Positions 51,777 through 60,809 of a stretch of 64,000 nt of DNA are shown in pieces (position 1 is the first letter of the stretch; each line of letters starts with the position of its first letter). The notes beneath the pieces were generated by a model. It worked only from the letters and a program-made list of their open reading frames with translations. It was not told the DNA's origin and ran no database searches. This DNA comes from Mycobacterium syngnathidarum. Its GTDB lineage: Bacteria > Actinomycetota > Actinomycetes > Mycobacteriales > Mycobacteriaceae. The stretch is from assembly GCF_001942625.1 (NCBI RefSeq), contig NZ_MLCL01000022.1:56017-120016 (forward strand), in the 5' to 3' direction. Made by a program: the position numbers and the translations under genes.

Positions 51777-51818
51777 AACGTAACGTATGCAGATGAAACT
51801 ATCTGTATACGTTATGTT
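51777..51818 (-). promoter_or_regulatory. AbiEi operator, distal inverted repeat
   Basis: The 18-base arms AACGTAACGTATGCAGAT and ATCTGTATACGTTATGTT agree at 16 of 18 positions around a 6-base spacer. Its core (GTATNCAGAT) is similar to the proximal repeat, so the two together form the cooperative site of the repressor. Confidence 0.7.
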
Positions 51819-52071
51819 CCGGATTGCCGATCCGCGACCGCGACACCGATCACTCAGCCGGCCAAGTGCAGCCCCGGTCGGCAGATGGGGCAGTTCGAAC
51901 GTGCGGGACGCCTGGTTCTCCTGTCGGCAACCGCATTCCAGCGATCGATGAACAGAGTGAACGGCGATCACCCGAGGGGTGCCTCCCTTAGCGACCGGTG
52001 TCGGTATCGTGAAGGTATTGCTGAAGCCGTGATTAGTGGTGCGTCCTAAGTGATAGCTACGTCGGCCGGAT

Positions 52072-52530
52072 TCAGTCGGATGGCGGCAAGAACTTCTCCC
52101 ACAGCGAAGCCTCCAATGCCGCATGCTCAGAGCGGGACCGGCGGCGCAGCTCCTTCTCCGCCCGGGCGAAACGCCGGGACAAAACCCAATCCTCGCGACG
52201 TCCGGGCTCCACGTTTATTAACCAGCGCATCTGCTCATCAGTCAGACTTGCCAGTCTGCCAGCCGCGTCGCGACCGGAAACAACAACGCCGCCATACAGC
52301 AACGGAACATCGCGAGCTGTGAAATCCGACGCCGCGAGCAGCATCTCGACGCCAACATGATTCAGCACCTGGATGGTCCTATATGGCGAGAACCAGAAAA
52401 CTAGGCTCCCGCCGGGACTTGTAATGGTCTCGAGTCGTTGCGCGCGGATGGTGTCTTCAATATCTGCGACGCCATGAATCCTGGCCTTGTACAGGCATTT
52501 GTTGGTGCTGGCGTGAAGCGTCCAGATCAT
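52072..52530 (-). CDS. Hypothetical protein (152 aa)
   Basis: The protein begins MIWTLHASTNKCLYKARIHG and is alpha/beta to about residue 100 (SLVFWFSPYRTIQVLNHVGV), then strongly basic and helical (RRFARAEKELRRRSRSEHAA). The basic C-terminus suggests nucleic-acid binding. No family recognised. Confidence 0.5.
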   Translation of the reverse strand: MIWTLHASTNKCLYKARIHGVADIEDTIRAQRLETITSPGGSLVFWFSPYRTIQVLNHVGVEMLLAASDFTARDVPLLYGGVVVSGRDAAGRLASLTDEQMRWLINVEPGRREDWVLSRRFARAEKELRRRSRSEHAALEASLWEKFLPPSD

Positions 52531-52753
52531 GACCGCATCCTAATCGGGCAGCCGGGCCCGGTCTTCCGTGGCGTTGCTCGACACTCTTTAGTCGCGCGTC
52601 AGCCGTCTTCCAAAATGGCCGAGGCGATCAAGATCTCCAGCAGGAAGAAGGACGTGACAGCCAACGCGAGAATGATTTGCGCTTGCCGCGTTAGATTTGC
52701 TCGCAGCAGGCAACACTTGCACATCCGAACGGATCTGACGAAAGGAGCGGACC

Positions 52754-53161
52754 ATGAAACAGCACGACCCCGGCGGTGCACTCTTCACAAGCGTTGGTCT
52801 GCTCGCGGTGGCCTTCTACTTTTCTGAAGGCGGCCCGACCTGGCTCGTGTTTGGGGGAGCGGCCGCAATCGTCGTCGGTCTCCGAAAGATCTGGTCGGAC
52901 GTGCAGCGCGAAGAGCGTGAAGGCGTGGCGCCAGCGTCGCTGGTGGCCAAGCGGGTCCGGTTCGCCGGGACAGATTTCATGATCCTCGACGACAGCTCCC
53001 CGTCGCTGGTCAGCGCTCGCACGGGCGGGCGGGCGACGGTGACCGCCAGCTCCAGCGGCAAGATCGGAACCCTGTTCGTAGGCTTCGACGCCGACGGCAA
53101 TCTGGTCGAGGCGGCCACCGAAGCCACACCATGGGACTCAGCGCAGCTGCTCGTGAGCTGA
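52754..53161 (+). CDS. Membrane protein with cytoplasmic or surface beta domain (135 aa)
   Basis: Two hydrophobic stretches near residues 9-23 and 31-44 (ALFTSVGLLAVAFYF; WLVFGGAAAIVVGL) form a membrane hairpin, and the remainder is beta-rich (KRVRFAGTDFMILDDSSPSL). The ATG follows AAAGGAG. Function unknown. Confidence 0.5.
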   Translation: MKQHDPGGALFTSVGLLAVAFYFSEGGPTWLVFGGAAAIVVGLRKIWSDVQREEREGVAPASLVAKRVRFAGTDFMILDDSSPSLVSARTGGRATVTASSSGKIGTLFVGFDADGNLVEAATEATPWDSAQLLVS

Positions 53162-53406
53162 CCTGATCCGGGCGCCGGCGGGCCACGCCACCGGACGGGG
53201 CGGTTTCGCCACCGTCCGGGCCGGTGCGATTACTGATCCATCCACCATCCAGGATGCGCAGACCGGGCTCTGGACCGCCACTGCACCAAGGTTCCGCTAG
53301 TTGTTGCGGGTCATGACGTTGTAGACGCCTGGGTGTAGGACCTCGACCGCTTCGCATACACGGTTGCAGATAGATCTACTCGTTCCTTCTGGTGGACGAT
53401 CTCAGG

Positions 53407-54558
53407 ATGAGCATCGATGGTCACTGGATGACGGCAGACGAAGCATCGGCCGCCCTCGGCGTCCGGAAGCAGACGCTCTACGCGTATGTGTCGCGAGGGC
53501 TTGTTCCACGGGACGTGGCCCATGACCCCGATGGGCGCCGGGTATCAAGATTCGACCGATCGCACATTGTGGCGCTCGCCGCCGAGCGGTCGCGTGCCCG
53601 CGCCGGAGTCCTCACTGTGCTGATCGAGTCCGATGTTTCCGCACTGGATCCCGAGGGACGGCTGGCCTTTCGCGGTCATTCCATTGCCGGTCTTGTCGAT
53701 CGTGGGTCGTTCGAGGACGCGGCAGCACTGGTACTTCAAACCGATGGGTACCAGCCGCAGCCTGCACTGATTCCCGAATCGTCGGACGCTCTGCCGGTGA
53801 AAACGGCAGGTCGCCGCAGTGATGCTATCCGCGCAGCTGTGCTTACGGTCGCAGCGACCGATCCCGACCGTGGCAGCACCAGCGCCATGCATTGCGTGTC
53901 GGTGGCCATGACAGCCGTCGAAGCTGGCTGCGTCGCGATCACCGGACTCACCTTGGAATCCGGATCGGTCGCAACTCGGCTCAGCAGCGCGTTCGCGCGG
54001 TCAGCGACCACACCGGCCCTCGTCCGCTGTTTCAACGTGGCGCTCACGTTGCTGATTGACCACGAACTCACCGCGTCGACTCTGGCCACGCGTACGGCAG
54101 CCAGTGTCCAGGCCGACCCTTGGATGGCGATTCTCGCCGGCCAGTGCGCCATGAGCGGTCCACGCCAAGCTGGGGCAATCCAGTTGGCGGTCGATGTACT
54201 GCGCCGTTGGCTGGACGGAACAATGCTGGACTGGGGCAATCCATTGCCGGGGTTCGGGCATCGCGTGTACGTCGGCCCGGACCCTCGATACGAGCTGCTG
54301 ATCACCGAAGTCGCCCAGCTCGATGCCGAACTTGTCCGGCGTGTCGAAGGACTGTGTATTGAAGTGGCGAGGAGGCAGAGCCGGTATCCCAACGTCGACC
54401 TGGCGTTGGCGGCACTGACCGTGGCGGTCGATGCGGATCCCGATTGCGGTGAGGTGCTGTTCACCCTCGCTCGAACGATTGGCCTCGCAGCACATGCAAT
54501 CGAGGAGTATCCACACCGGCTTCGGTTACGTATGCGAGCACTCACGAGCCACCCTTGA
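53407..54558 (+). CDS. Citrate-synthase-like protein with N-terminal helix-turn-helix and altered active site
   Basis: Residues 1-60 form a MerR/excisionase-like helix-turn-helix (MTADEASAALGVRKQTLYAY, VSRGLVPRDVAHDPDGRRVS), the remaining 320 a citrate synthase fold. The first family block is kept with His219 (IDHELTASTLATRTAAS), the second loses its catalytic His: where citrate synthases have GPLHGGA, this protein reads GPRQAGA with Gln254. His285 (PGFGHRVY) and Asp331 (PNVD) remain. A DNA-binding domain on a citrate synthase fold lacking the acetyl-CoA activating His suggests a metabolite-sensing regulator rather than an enzyme, though related proteins with side activities exist. The start at 53407 is uncertain; a GTG at 53392 is possible. 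It precedes the DUF2332 gene by 69 bases. Confidence 0.75.
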   Translation: MSIDGHWMTADEASAALGVRKQTLYAYVSRGLVPRDVAHDPDGRRVSRFDRSHIVALAAERSRARAGVLTVLIESDVSALDPEGRLAFRGHSIAGLVDRGSFEDAAALVLQTDGYQPQPALIPESSDALPVKTAGRRSDAIRAAVLTVAATDPDRGSTSAMHCVSVAMTAVEAGCVAITGLTLESGSVATRLSSAFARSATTPALVRCFNVALTLLIDHELTASTLATRTAASVQADPWMAILAGQCAMSGPRQAGAIQLAVDVLRRWLDGTMLDWGNPLPGFGHRVYVGPDPRYELLITEVAQLDAELVRRVEGLCIEVARRQSRYPNVDLALAALTVAVDADPDCGEVLFTLARTIGLAAHAIEEYPHRLRLRMRALTSHP

Positions 54559-54627
54559 CGGTCGCGAGGTGGACACGTTGATTGAGTCAATGCCAGGCCC
54601 TGATCGGGACGGCCCGAGTCTGAAGAG

Positions 54628-55656
54628 ATGGACGAGCACACTCAGATTGGTAGGCGGTATCGACAGTTCGCCAAACAGCAGGCTCACGGCAGTTCGCCAA
54701 CGTTGGAAGCATGGGCCCACGTCGTCGCCGATGACCCGATCCTTCAGGGACGTCTGGCAACTCTTCCTTCATACAAGCAGCAGCCGAACCTGGTGTTCGC
54801 GGCCCTCCGCTGGCACGGTGCCACACCAGGCGACGAAACCTCCTTGCGCCACGGGCTACTCGAGATTTGGCGCGATGTCGAGCAGACCATCCTGCTGCGA
54901 TCAACCCAGACGAACGAAGCGGCGAGATGCGCCATTCTCCTGCCGCTGCTGCACCATATCGGTGGGCCGATTGCGCTGATCGAGCTCGGAGCCTCGGCCG
55001 GACTCTGCATGATTCCCGATCTATACAGCTACCACTACTCCGACGGAACGGTGGTCGTTCCGTCGGCAGGACGTAGCGACCTGCTGATCGAGTGCGACGT
55101 CACGGCAGGACACCTGCCACCGACGCTCACGCCGCCGCAGATCGAATGGAGAGCCGGCATCGACCTCAACCCGCTCGATCCGGCAGACTCCGACACGCGT
55201 GCGTGGCTGACTGCCCTTACCTGGCCCGAACACGAGCAGCGACGCCAACGGCTTGAGACCGCTCTGCGTCTCGCAGCACAAGCAGATGTGCGCATCACTC
55301 GAGGCGATGTCAGGGACTCAGCCCAGATCGAGGCACTCGTGGCCGAGGCACCCTCCGGCACCACGCCTGTTGTTGTTCACTCCGCCACGCTGGGTTATCT
55401 GAGTCCTGACGATCGCGCCGCGACAGTCGAAGCCATCAAACGGACGCGTGCCCGCTGGATCAGCTTCGAAGGCCGCGGCATTGTCGAGACCACACGGACG
55501 ATCGTCGAACCACTGACCCCGACCACACTGTTCGTCGGTTCACTCGATCAGGTCCCACTCGTGCTCGCCGACGGACACGGTCACACGATGGCGTCGCTCG
55601 ACGATCACCGAGACAGCATGCGCGCCGCACAGACCGGTAAGGGAGCCGCACTGTGA
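54628..55656 (+). CDS. DUF2332-family protein (342 aa)
   Basis: The protein has an SAM-methyltransferase-like Rossmann motif (LIELGASAGLCMIPDLYSYH) and an internal helical N-terminal region (YRQFAKQQAHGSSPTLEAWA). DUF2332 proteins are widespread in actinobacteria and have no defined reaction. Its stop overlaps the IS481 transposase GTG (GTGA), an unusual joint for a transposase. With the citrate-synthase-like gene it forms an operon-like pair that may be cargo rather than part of the element backbone. Confidence 0.7.
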   Translation: MDEHTQIGRRYRQFAKQQAHGSSPTLEAWAHVVADDPILQGRLATLPSYKQQPNLVFAALRWHGATPGDETSLRHGLLEIWRDVEQTILLRSTQTNEAARCAILLPLLHHIGGPIALIELGASAGLCMIPDLYSYHYSDGTVVVPSAGRSDLLIECDVTAGHLPPTLTPPQIEWRAGIDLNPLDPADSDTRAWLTALTWPEHEQRRQRLETALRLAAQADVRITRGDVRDSAQIEALVAEAPSGTTPVVVHSATLGYLSPDDRAATVEAIKRTRARWISFEGRGIVETTRTIVEPLTPTTLFVGSLDQVPLVLADGHGHTMASLDDHRDSMRAAQTGKGAAL

Positions 55657-56654
55657 CCCACCAAAACTCACCGCTTTCCGTGGAAGGGCGCCGGAGGCTC
55701 GTCGCGCGTTGTCAGCATCGTCCCATTGCTCATGTCGCTGCCGAAATGGGTATCTCCCGAGCCTGCGCCAGCAAATGGGTGAACCGGTATCGCCGACACG
55801 GTGACCTCGGTCTCCAGGACCGCTCCAGCACCCCTCACCATCAGCCGACGGCTACAGATATCGAGGTGATCGCCCGGATCGAGGTCCTGCGGCGAGAACG
55901 CAAATGGCCCGCCACAAGGATCGCGTTCGAACTCGCACGTGAGGGCATCAAGATCAGCCGCCGCACCGTCACTCGCCATCTGCACGACCTTGGGCTCAAC
56001 CGCCGCAAATTCATCGATCCGAGTGGCGAATCCAACCGGGTCCCTCGCACGATCGTCGCTTACAGACCCGGACACATGGTGCACGTCGACGTCAAGAAGG
56101 TGGGTCGGATCCCGGACGGGGGCGGCTGGCGCACTCACGGCAAAGGATCAGCACAAGCGAGGGCAGTCGAACGGGCCAAGACCGCCGGAGCCCGTGGCGG
56201 TTACGTCTACCTGCACTCAGCAATCGACGGATTCTCACGCCTCGCCTACACCGAAGCACTCACCGACGAGAAGGCAGCCACAGCAATTGGGTTCATGCAC
56301 CGAGCGCGAGCCTTCTTCGACGCGCACGGAATCACCCATATCCAGCGGATCGTCACAGACAACGGCGCCTGCTACCGCGCCAAGGACTTCGCCAAGGCAC
56401 TCCTGGGGGCACGGCACCAGCGAATCACGCCGTACACCCCACGGCACAACGGAAAGGTCGAGCGCTACAACCGGATCCTTGCTGAAGAGTTCCTCTACGC
56501 CCGTGAATGGCGCTCTGAACAACAGCGGTCGGAGGCCCTCGGCGTGTGGAACATCCACTACAACTATCACCGGCCACACAGCACGGCCCGAAATCAGCCG
56601 CCAGTGACCCGGCTCCAGAAAGGCGTCACCAACGTCATGGCCTCATACAGCTAG
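55653..56654 (+). mobile_element. IS481-family transposase gene
   Basis: The 333-residue protein carries an N-terminal helix-turn-helix (RRRLVARCQHRPIAHVAAEM, GISRACASKWVNRYRRHGDL) and an rve/DDE core with MVHVDVKKVGRIPDG, IVTDNGACY and HNGKVERYNRILAEEF, which supply the three catalytic acids. IS481 elements move by cut-and-paste or copy-out DDE chemistry. The length is full and no frameshift is seen, so the enzyme could be active. Its start overlaps the upstream gene, and no clear terminal repeats were found on both sides. Confidence 0.85.
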
Positions 56655-56774
56655 TGCTCGTTCATGAGGCGCAAGTGCATGCCAGCACGACCAGTTCCAA
56701 TGCTCGAACGCCTACTCGGGTGTTCGTCTTCGCTGCGGTTCGCCGCTAGCTGGACCTCCCCGAGTTTCGGCGAA

Positions 56775-57082
56775 AATTTCCCATTTGACCTGCGGTAACT
56801 GTCAGTAAATCGGTGACTTTTCGGTTCACCTGCAGCAATGCGTAGCTGTCGTGGCAATGGGGGGTGCCTCGGACAGCTCGGCGTGACAGAAGGCAACAGG
56901 GTCTATAGGTGAAAGCTCATTAGTTAGTTGTTCTAGATACGTATCTTTACCTGCATTCTCTCTGAAACAGAGAATATCCGCTGTCGGAGGCACCCCCTAT
57001 TCCCACGACAGTTGCGTGTTTGCCCAGTTGGGCAGTGAAGTAACCGGATCGGTGACAGTTACCGCAGGTCAAATGGGAAATT
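56775..57082. repeat. 308-bp long inverted repeat with 102-base centre
   Basis: The outer arms 56775-56804 and 57053-57082 are perfect inverted copies over 30 bases (AATTTCCCATTTGACCTGCG ...). An inner pair, 56846-56877 and 56980-57011, agrees at 29 of 32 positions. The spacers between outer and inner arms are both 41 bases long, so each side is one 103-base arm, partly diverged. The 102-base centre holds an operator-like palindrome. It could be a MITE-like element, the abutting ends of a former insertion, or a binding site array for the adjacent tandem-HTH protein. Confidence 0.75.
56959..56973. promoter_or_regulatory. Operator-like palindrome, variant copy 4 (inside the long inverted repeat)
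   Basis: TCTCTGAAACAGAGA is a perfect 6-3-6 palindrome with the same spacing and outer arms as the regulon operator, but the inner T/A pair is replaced by G/C. It lacks a TANNNT -10, so it may be a binding site that is not itself a promoter, or a coincidental relative. Confidence 0.4.
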
Positions 57083-57273
57083 AACATGGAACTACGGGGA
57101 GGTTCAGCGCGACCGGGACAATTCGCATCCGACAAATCCAGCCGGACACGGGAACCGGATACGGGACCCGGTCTGTCGAAAATCTGGTCGGGCGTGTCGT
57201 GATTTTGTCGGCTGCTCGGCGTGCCCCGCGTCGTGGGAAAGCGCATCCGCGTGTGGCCATTACGTTGGCGCCC

Positions 57274-59475
57274 ATGGCCGCGGACTACACCCAGTGCGAC
57301 TTCGACGAGCTGCCCGAGTGGCTCCGTTCCGCGTGCGAAGGCCTGACCCCCGAAGAGCGCCAGATGATGCTGCAGTCCATGACGGCGATGGCGGCCTACG
57401 ACGAGCAGCAAGAGCAGCAGACGCGGATCGAGGTGCCCGCACCGCCGTCAGTAGACGACCGGGAACTGGTCACCGGGCTGCTCTACCCGGGACGCGACCT
57501 CGATGCCGAACCGCTGCCGGCCGACCGCGCCGGTGAGATCGACGCATTGCTGGGCACGCCAAACCCGGACCGCGGCTTCTACCCATCGAGCTACAACCAA
57601 CCGGTCCGCATGCTGACCCTCGCCGAGACAGCAGCAGAGCTGGGACTGGGGATGGCTCGGGTCCGCCGAATGGCCCGGGGCGGTGGACTGCCTGCGCTGC
57701 GGATGTTCGGAACGATCCGTATCAGATCGGATTACGTGTGGGCGATGGGCAACATCTTGGAGGCAGGCCTGCCTCCAGAGATGGGCTGCGGCTGGGCCAC
57801 AGACCGACCTCGCGGAGCGCTCGACCGCGGTGTGCCAGCCGAGGAGGTGGCCCGCATCTTGCGGGTGCACCCGCAAACGATGTGGCGGTGGTGGCGCAGG
57901 TTTGCCAAGGCCAACCCGGATATGAAGCCGCGCAATTTGATGTGGCGCTGTATGGGTCGGCGTGAACGGGCGCTGGTCCCCGAAGACATCCTGATGGTGT
58001 GGGGGATTCCTTACGAGAAATCCTCGCTGCGGCGCATCTATTTCGAGGAGGCTTATCGCATCGACGCCGAAGTGCGCGCGGCGATCGCCGAGAACCGCCG
58101 CCGGACCGATGGTGTCGCTCCCGACCTGCTTCGGCGCAAAAACAGGATGATCCGCGACCGGGTATCGGGGCTGCAGTGTTTCACGATTGCCGATGCTGCC
58201 TCGATGATGGGGATCAGCGCCTCGGGGACCCGCAAGGCGTTGCAGCGCGGAGGGGCCGTCACCTGGACCATTGCGGGGACGACGCGAGTCTGCCAAGACG
58301 ACTTGTTCGCTGTGCTCCAGCTGCGCAGCGACAAGATCCGCAAATCTCGGGGCCTTCCGCCCGGCGGCTTGATGAAAGACCCACTGCTGGTGCCGATCGC
58401 GATGGCCGCCGACAAGATCGGTGTCACCGTACGCACCCTGCGCCGCCGTGCCGCTGCTGGCAAGCTTGAAATAGTCACCTCCGGATCCAAGCTGTGGTTG
58501 CGGCGCCACGAGGTGGATGCGCTCGTTGCCGCCCAGGCCGCCAAACCGGCACGCGCCGCCGAGGCTCGCGACCGCCGCCGCGCCGCTGCTGAACGGGGTG
58601 CGAACCTGACCGATGCGCACGTGGAGAACTTCCTGGCGTGGCTGAAGTGGAGCCAACCCGACATCGACCCCGCATTGGCGCTGCACACGCGTTCCAGCGC
58701 AGCTACGTTCGCCGGCACCCGACCGAATGTCATCGAGGCGCTTGTCGCCGAAGGGCTGCTGCCGGCCCAGCGCCGTGGCCGCGATCTTCGGATCCGCACC
58801 GTCGATCTGGTTGCGGCAGGGGTGTTCAGTGCCAAGGTGGCGCGGATGTGCCCGAAGCTGCGGATCGGTGATCCGCGTCAACGGCGCAGCGTCACCGCGG
58901 AATACCTCACTTTTGACCAGGCCGCCCAGATTGTCGAGCGACCCGCATCTGAGGTTCGCTATCTGGCCAGGATCGGAACCTTGCACGCGGTGCGCTTCGG
59001 GTCGGGGAACCATCGATTGCATGAAAGCGAGGTTTACGGCCCCGGTTTGGTGCGCTACCGGCAGACGGCCCGGCCGTATCGAACGATCAAGCACAGGCGG
59101 TTCGGTGGCTACAACCAGACTGTCAATGAGACGGCCAACCACCTCGGTGTCAGTGAACGAACCGTGCTGCGCATGATCGAACGGGGAGCGCTGTTGGCGA
59201 TCGAGGCGGCCAAGCAGCGTTGGTGCCGCATCGAGGGCGGGGCATGGGTACAGCGCGACTTCCCCGTCAACCATGGCGGGTTCCTGGTGTCGGACAAGAG
59301 CGTTCGTACCGCGATCCGGCTGCGACAGTGCCGCGGTGACCTGCCGCGGACACCGATCCCGGTCACTGTCGAGCATCTGCGTGACGGCCGCGCCCCAGAG
59401 CTGGAACCGTGGCAGGAGTATCAGCTTGTCGACCGGCAGGGGAACCGTGTCGACGAGTACGGCCGGGCGAGTTGA
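57274..59475 (+). CDS. Protein with about seven tandem excisionase/MerR-like helix-turn-helix units (733 aa)
   Basis: Units of roughly 45 residues are visible near 113-158 (LTLAETAAELGLGMARVRRM), 190-215 (AEEVARILRVHPQTMWRWW), 302-347 (FTIADAASMMGISASGTRKA), 374-420 (VPIAMAADKIGVTVRTLRRR), 473-516 (AATFAGTRPNVIEALVAEGL), 546-591 (LTFDQAAQIVERPASEVRYL) and 615-660 (TVNETANHLGVSERTVLRMI). Most follow the excisionase plan of two helices and a small wing (GTIRIRSDYV, GTTRVCQDDL, GNHRLHESEV). The N-terminal 110 residues are acidic. Such an array could wrap or bridge a long DNA site. The ATG at 57274 was chosen because the upstream residues are Arg-rich. It lies just downstream of the 308-bp inverted repeat. 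No described family with this many units came to mind. Confidence 0.7.
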   Translation: MAADYTQCDFDELPEWLRSACEGLTPEERQMMLQSMTAMAAYDEQQEQQTRIEVPAPPSVDDRELVTGLLYPGRDLDAEPLPADRAGEIDALLGTPNPDRGFYPSSYNQPVRMLTLAETAAELGLGMARVRRMARGGGLPALRMFGTIRIRSDYVWAMGNILEAGLPPEMGCGWATDRPRGALDRGVPAEEVARILRVHPQTMWRWWRRFAKANPDMKPRNLMWRCMGRRERALVPEDILMVWGIPYEKSSLRRIYFEEAYRIDAEVRAAIAENRRRTDGVAPDLLRRKNRMIRDRVSGLQCFTIADAASMMGISASGTRKALQRGGAVTWTIAGTTRVCQDDLFAVLQLRSDKIRKSRGLPPGGLMKDPLLVPIAMAADKIGVTVRTLRRRAAAGKLEIVTSGSKLWLRRHEVDALVAAQAAKPARAAEARDRRRAAAERGANLTDAHVENFLAWLKWSQPDIDPALALHTRSSAATFAGTRPNVIEALVAEGLLPAQRRGRDLRIRTVDLVAAGVFSAKVARMCPKLRIGDPRQRRSVTAEYLTFDQAAQIVERPASEVRYLARIGTLHAVRFGSGNHRLHESEVYGPGLVRYRQTARPYRTIKHRRFGGYNQTVNETANHLGVSERTVLRMIERGALLAIEAAKQRWCRIEGGAWVQRDFPVNHGGFLVSDKSVRTAIRLRQCRGDLPRTPIPVTVEHLRDGRAPELEPWQEYQLVDRQGNRVDEYGRAS

Positions 59476-59500
59476 TCGGGTGAAAACTGTAGCCGGAGTG

Positions 59501-60490
59501 CTACCGGCGCTTGAACTTCTTGCCGTAGACGCCTGAGACACGTGGCGGCGGTGGGCCGGTCGGGTCGGGTGCGTCGGGATGGCCGGCGGTGTGCAGGGAG
59601 ACGTAGATCAGTTTGCGCAGGCTGTTGTGTGGGCCGTGTGGTTGGTGCTTGTAGTGGCCACGTACGAACCATCGACGGTAGGCGCGATCGTCGTTGTCTG
59701 GGTTGCCGTTGACGCCGCTGACCCCGGGTGGGCGCAGAATGTCGAGCATCGTGACGTCGTTGCGTGTGGTGCGGGTTGATTTCTTGGCCGGGCCAGTGTT
59801 GACCCGTTTCTGGGTGACAACGCGCTGCTGGCCGATCAGTGCGAGCAGCGAGAGCACTGTGGCGGTCAGTGTGGGTGGTCCGGATCGATTCAGTTCGGGG
59901 TCGTCGAGCGGGCTTACCAGGTCGAGGACGCCGGAACCGCGGTCGACCACTGTGGCTAGCTCGTGCTGGTCGAAGCGGAGTACTTTTCCTGGTGATGTTT
60001 TGGGGCGCATGTCGCTGAGCTGTCCGTGCTTGCGTGGATCGCGCATCTGGGAGAGCAGGTAGCTGGTGATGTGGGTCTGGTCGTAGATCCAAGCGATACC
60101 GTCCCAGGTGACCGGAACCGTTGATTGGCCCGCGTCTTTCATGTCAATGCTTCGCCAGCTGAATGTTGCGAGCGGTTTCGGCCACAGCATCAGCCCGACT
60201 GGTGCCAGATCTGACGTGGTGATCAGCTCTTGGAAAGTGGTCTCCGGCATATCGCGGCTGGCGAGGTCGGCTGCAACGGATGCCGCTGTGCGGCTCATCC
60301 AGTACAGCTCGGCGTCAGCGATGTTGTCGGCGAACATCTTCATGTACGGCCTGGTGGGGTGGTTCTTCATCTCGTCTGGGACGGTGTCGATCTCGTCGAT
60401 CGAGGCCTGGTAGCAGCGTTCGGAATCTGCGAGTGCCTCGGCGATCCACGGCATGCTGAATGCATCCCACCGGTGCGAACGTCCAGCCAT
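59501..60490 (-). CDS. Mobile-element protein of unknown function (329 aa)
   Basis: The N-terminal two thirds are helical (SMPWIAEALADSERCYQASI, ADAELYWMSRTAASVAADLA, LTATVLSLLALIGQQRVVTQ). The C-terminal RRWFVRGHYKHQPHGPHNSL and RKLIYVSLHTAGHPDAP segments resemble a short domain repeatedly seen in proteins from actinobacterial phages and plasmids, whose function is not known. Convergent with the tandem-HTH gene. No catalytic motif recognised. Confidence 0.55.
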   Translation of the reverse strand: MAGRSHRWDAFSMPWIAEALADSERCYQASIDEIDTVPDEMKNHPTRPYMKMFADNIADAELYWMSRTAASVAADLASRDMPETTFQELITTSDLAPVGLMLWPKPLATFSWRSIDMKDAGQSTVPVTWDGIAWIYDQTHITSYLLSQMRDPRKHGQLSDMRPKTSPGKVLRFDQHELATVVDRGSGVLDLVSPLDDPELNRSGPPTLTATVLSLLALIGQQRVVTQKRVNTGPAKKSTRTTRNDVTMLDILRPPGVSGVNGNPDNDDRAYRRWFVRGHYKHQPHGPHNSLRKLIYVSLHTAGHPDAPDPTGPPPPRVSGVYGKKFKRR

Positions 60491-60588
60491 TTCCCCTCCC
60501 GACCTCCAGGCAGCGTGTGAGTCGCAATATAGCGGCGCAGGGCGACAGTGCCGTGGGCCCGGCCCCGGGAAAGCTGGGCGCGGAATTC

Positions 60589-60792
60589 TCAGGTCTTGGA
60601 TTCGGCGTCCGTCGCCGCGACGCCGCCGCGCTTCAACACCGTATAGGTGAAACCGGGTTTGACGAGGTGGTAGCCCTTGTCAGTGAACAGATCCCGGTAC
60701 GAATCACCGCCGAGGATGGACCGGATGTGGCAGTTCACGCCGCTGAGAACAACCACGTCACCCTCTTTCAGATCCCGTCCGAATACGCGCAT
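60589..60792 (-). CDS. Small hypothetical protein (67 aa)
   Basis: The ATG at 60792 is preceded by GGGAAGGGAC. The product begins MRVFGRDLKEGDVVVLSGVN and is beta-rich, in the style of small SH3-like barrels. It lies 17 bases after the zinc-binding gene. Function unknown. Confidence 0.55.
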   Translation of the reverse strand: MRVFGRDLKEGDVVVLSGVNCHIRSILGGDSYRDLFTDKGYHLVKPGFTYTVLKRGGVAATDAESKT

Positions 60793-60809
60793 CGTTCGTC
60801 CCTTCCCGT

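Noticed and set aside
57448..59541. Antisense frame over the tandem-HTH gene (697 codons)
   Set aside because: The sense frame has repeated HTH units and a sensible start; the antisense is a shadow of high third-position GC.
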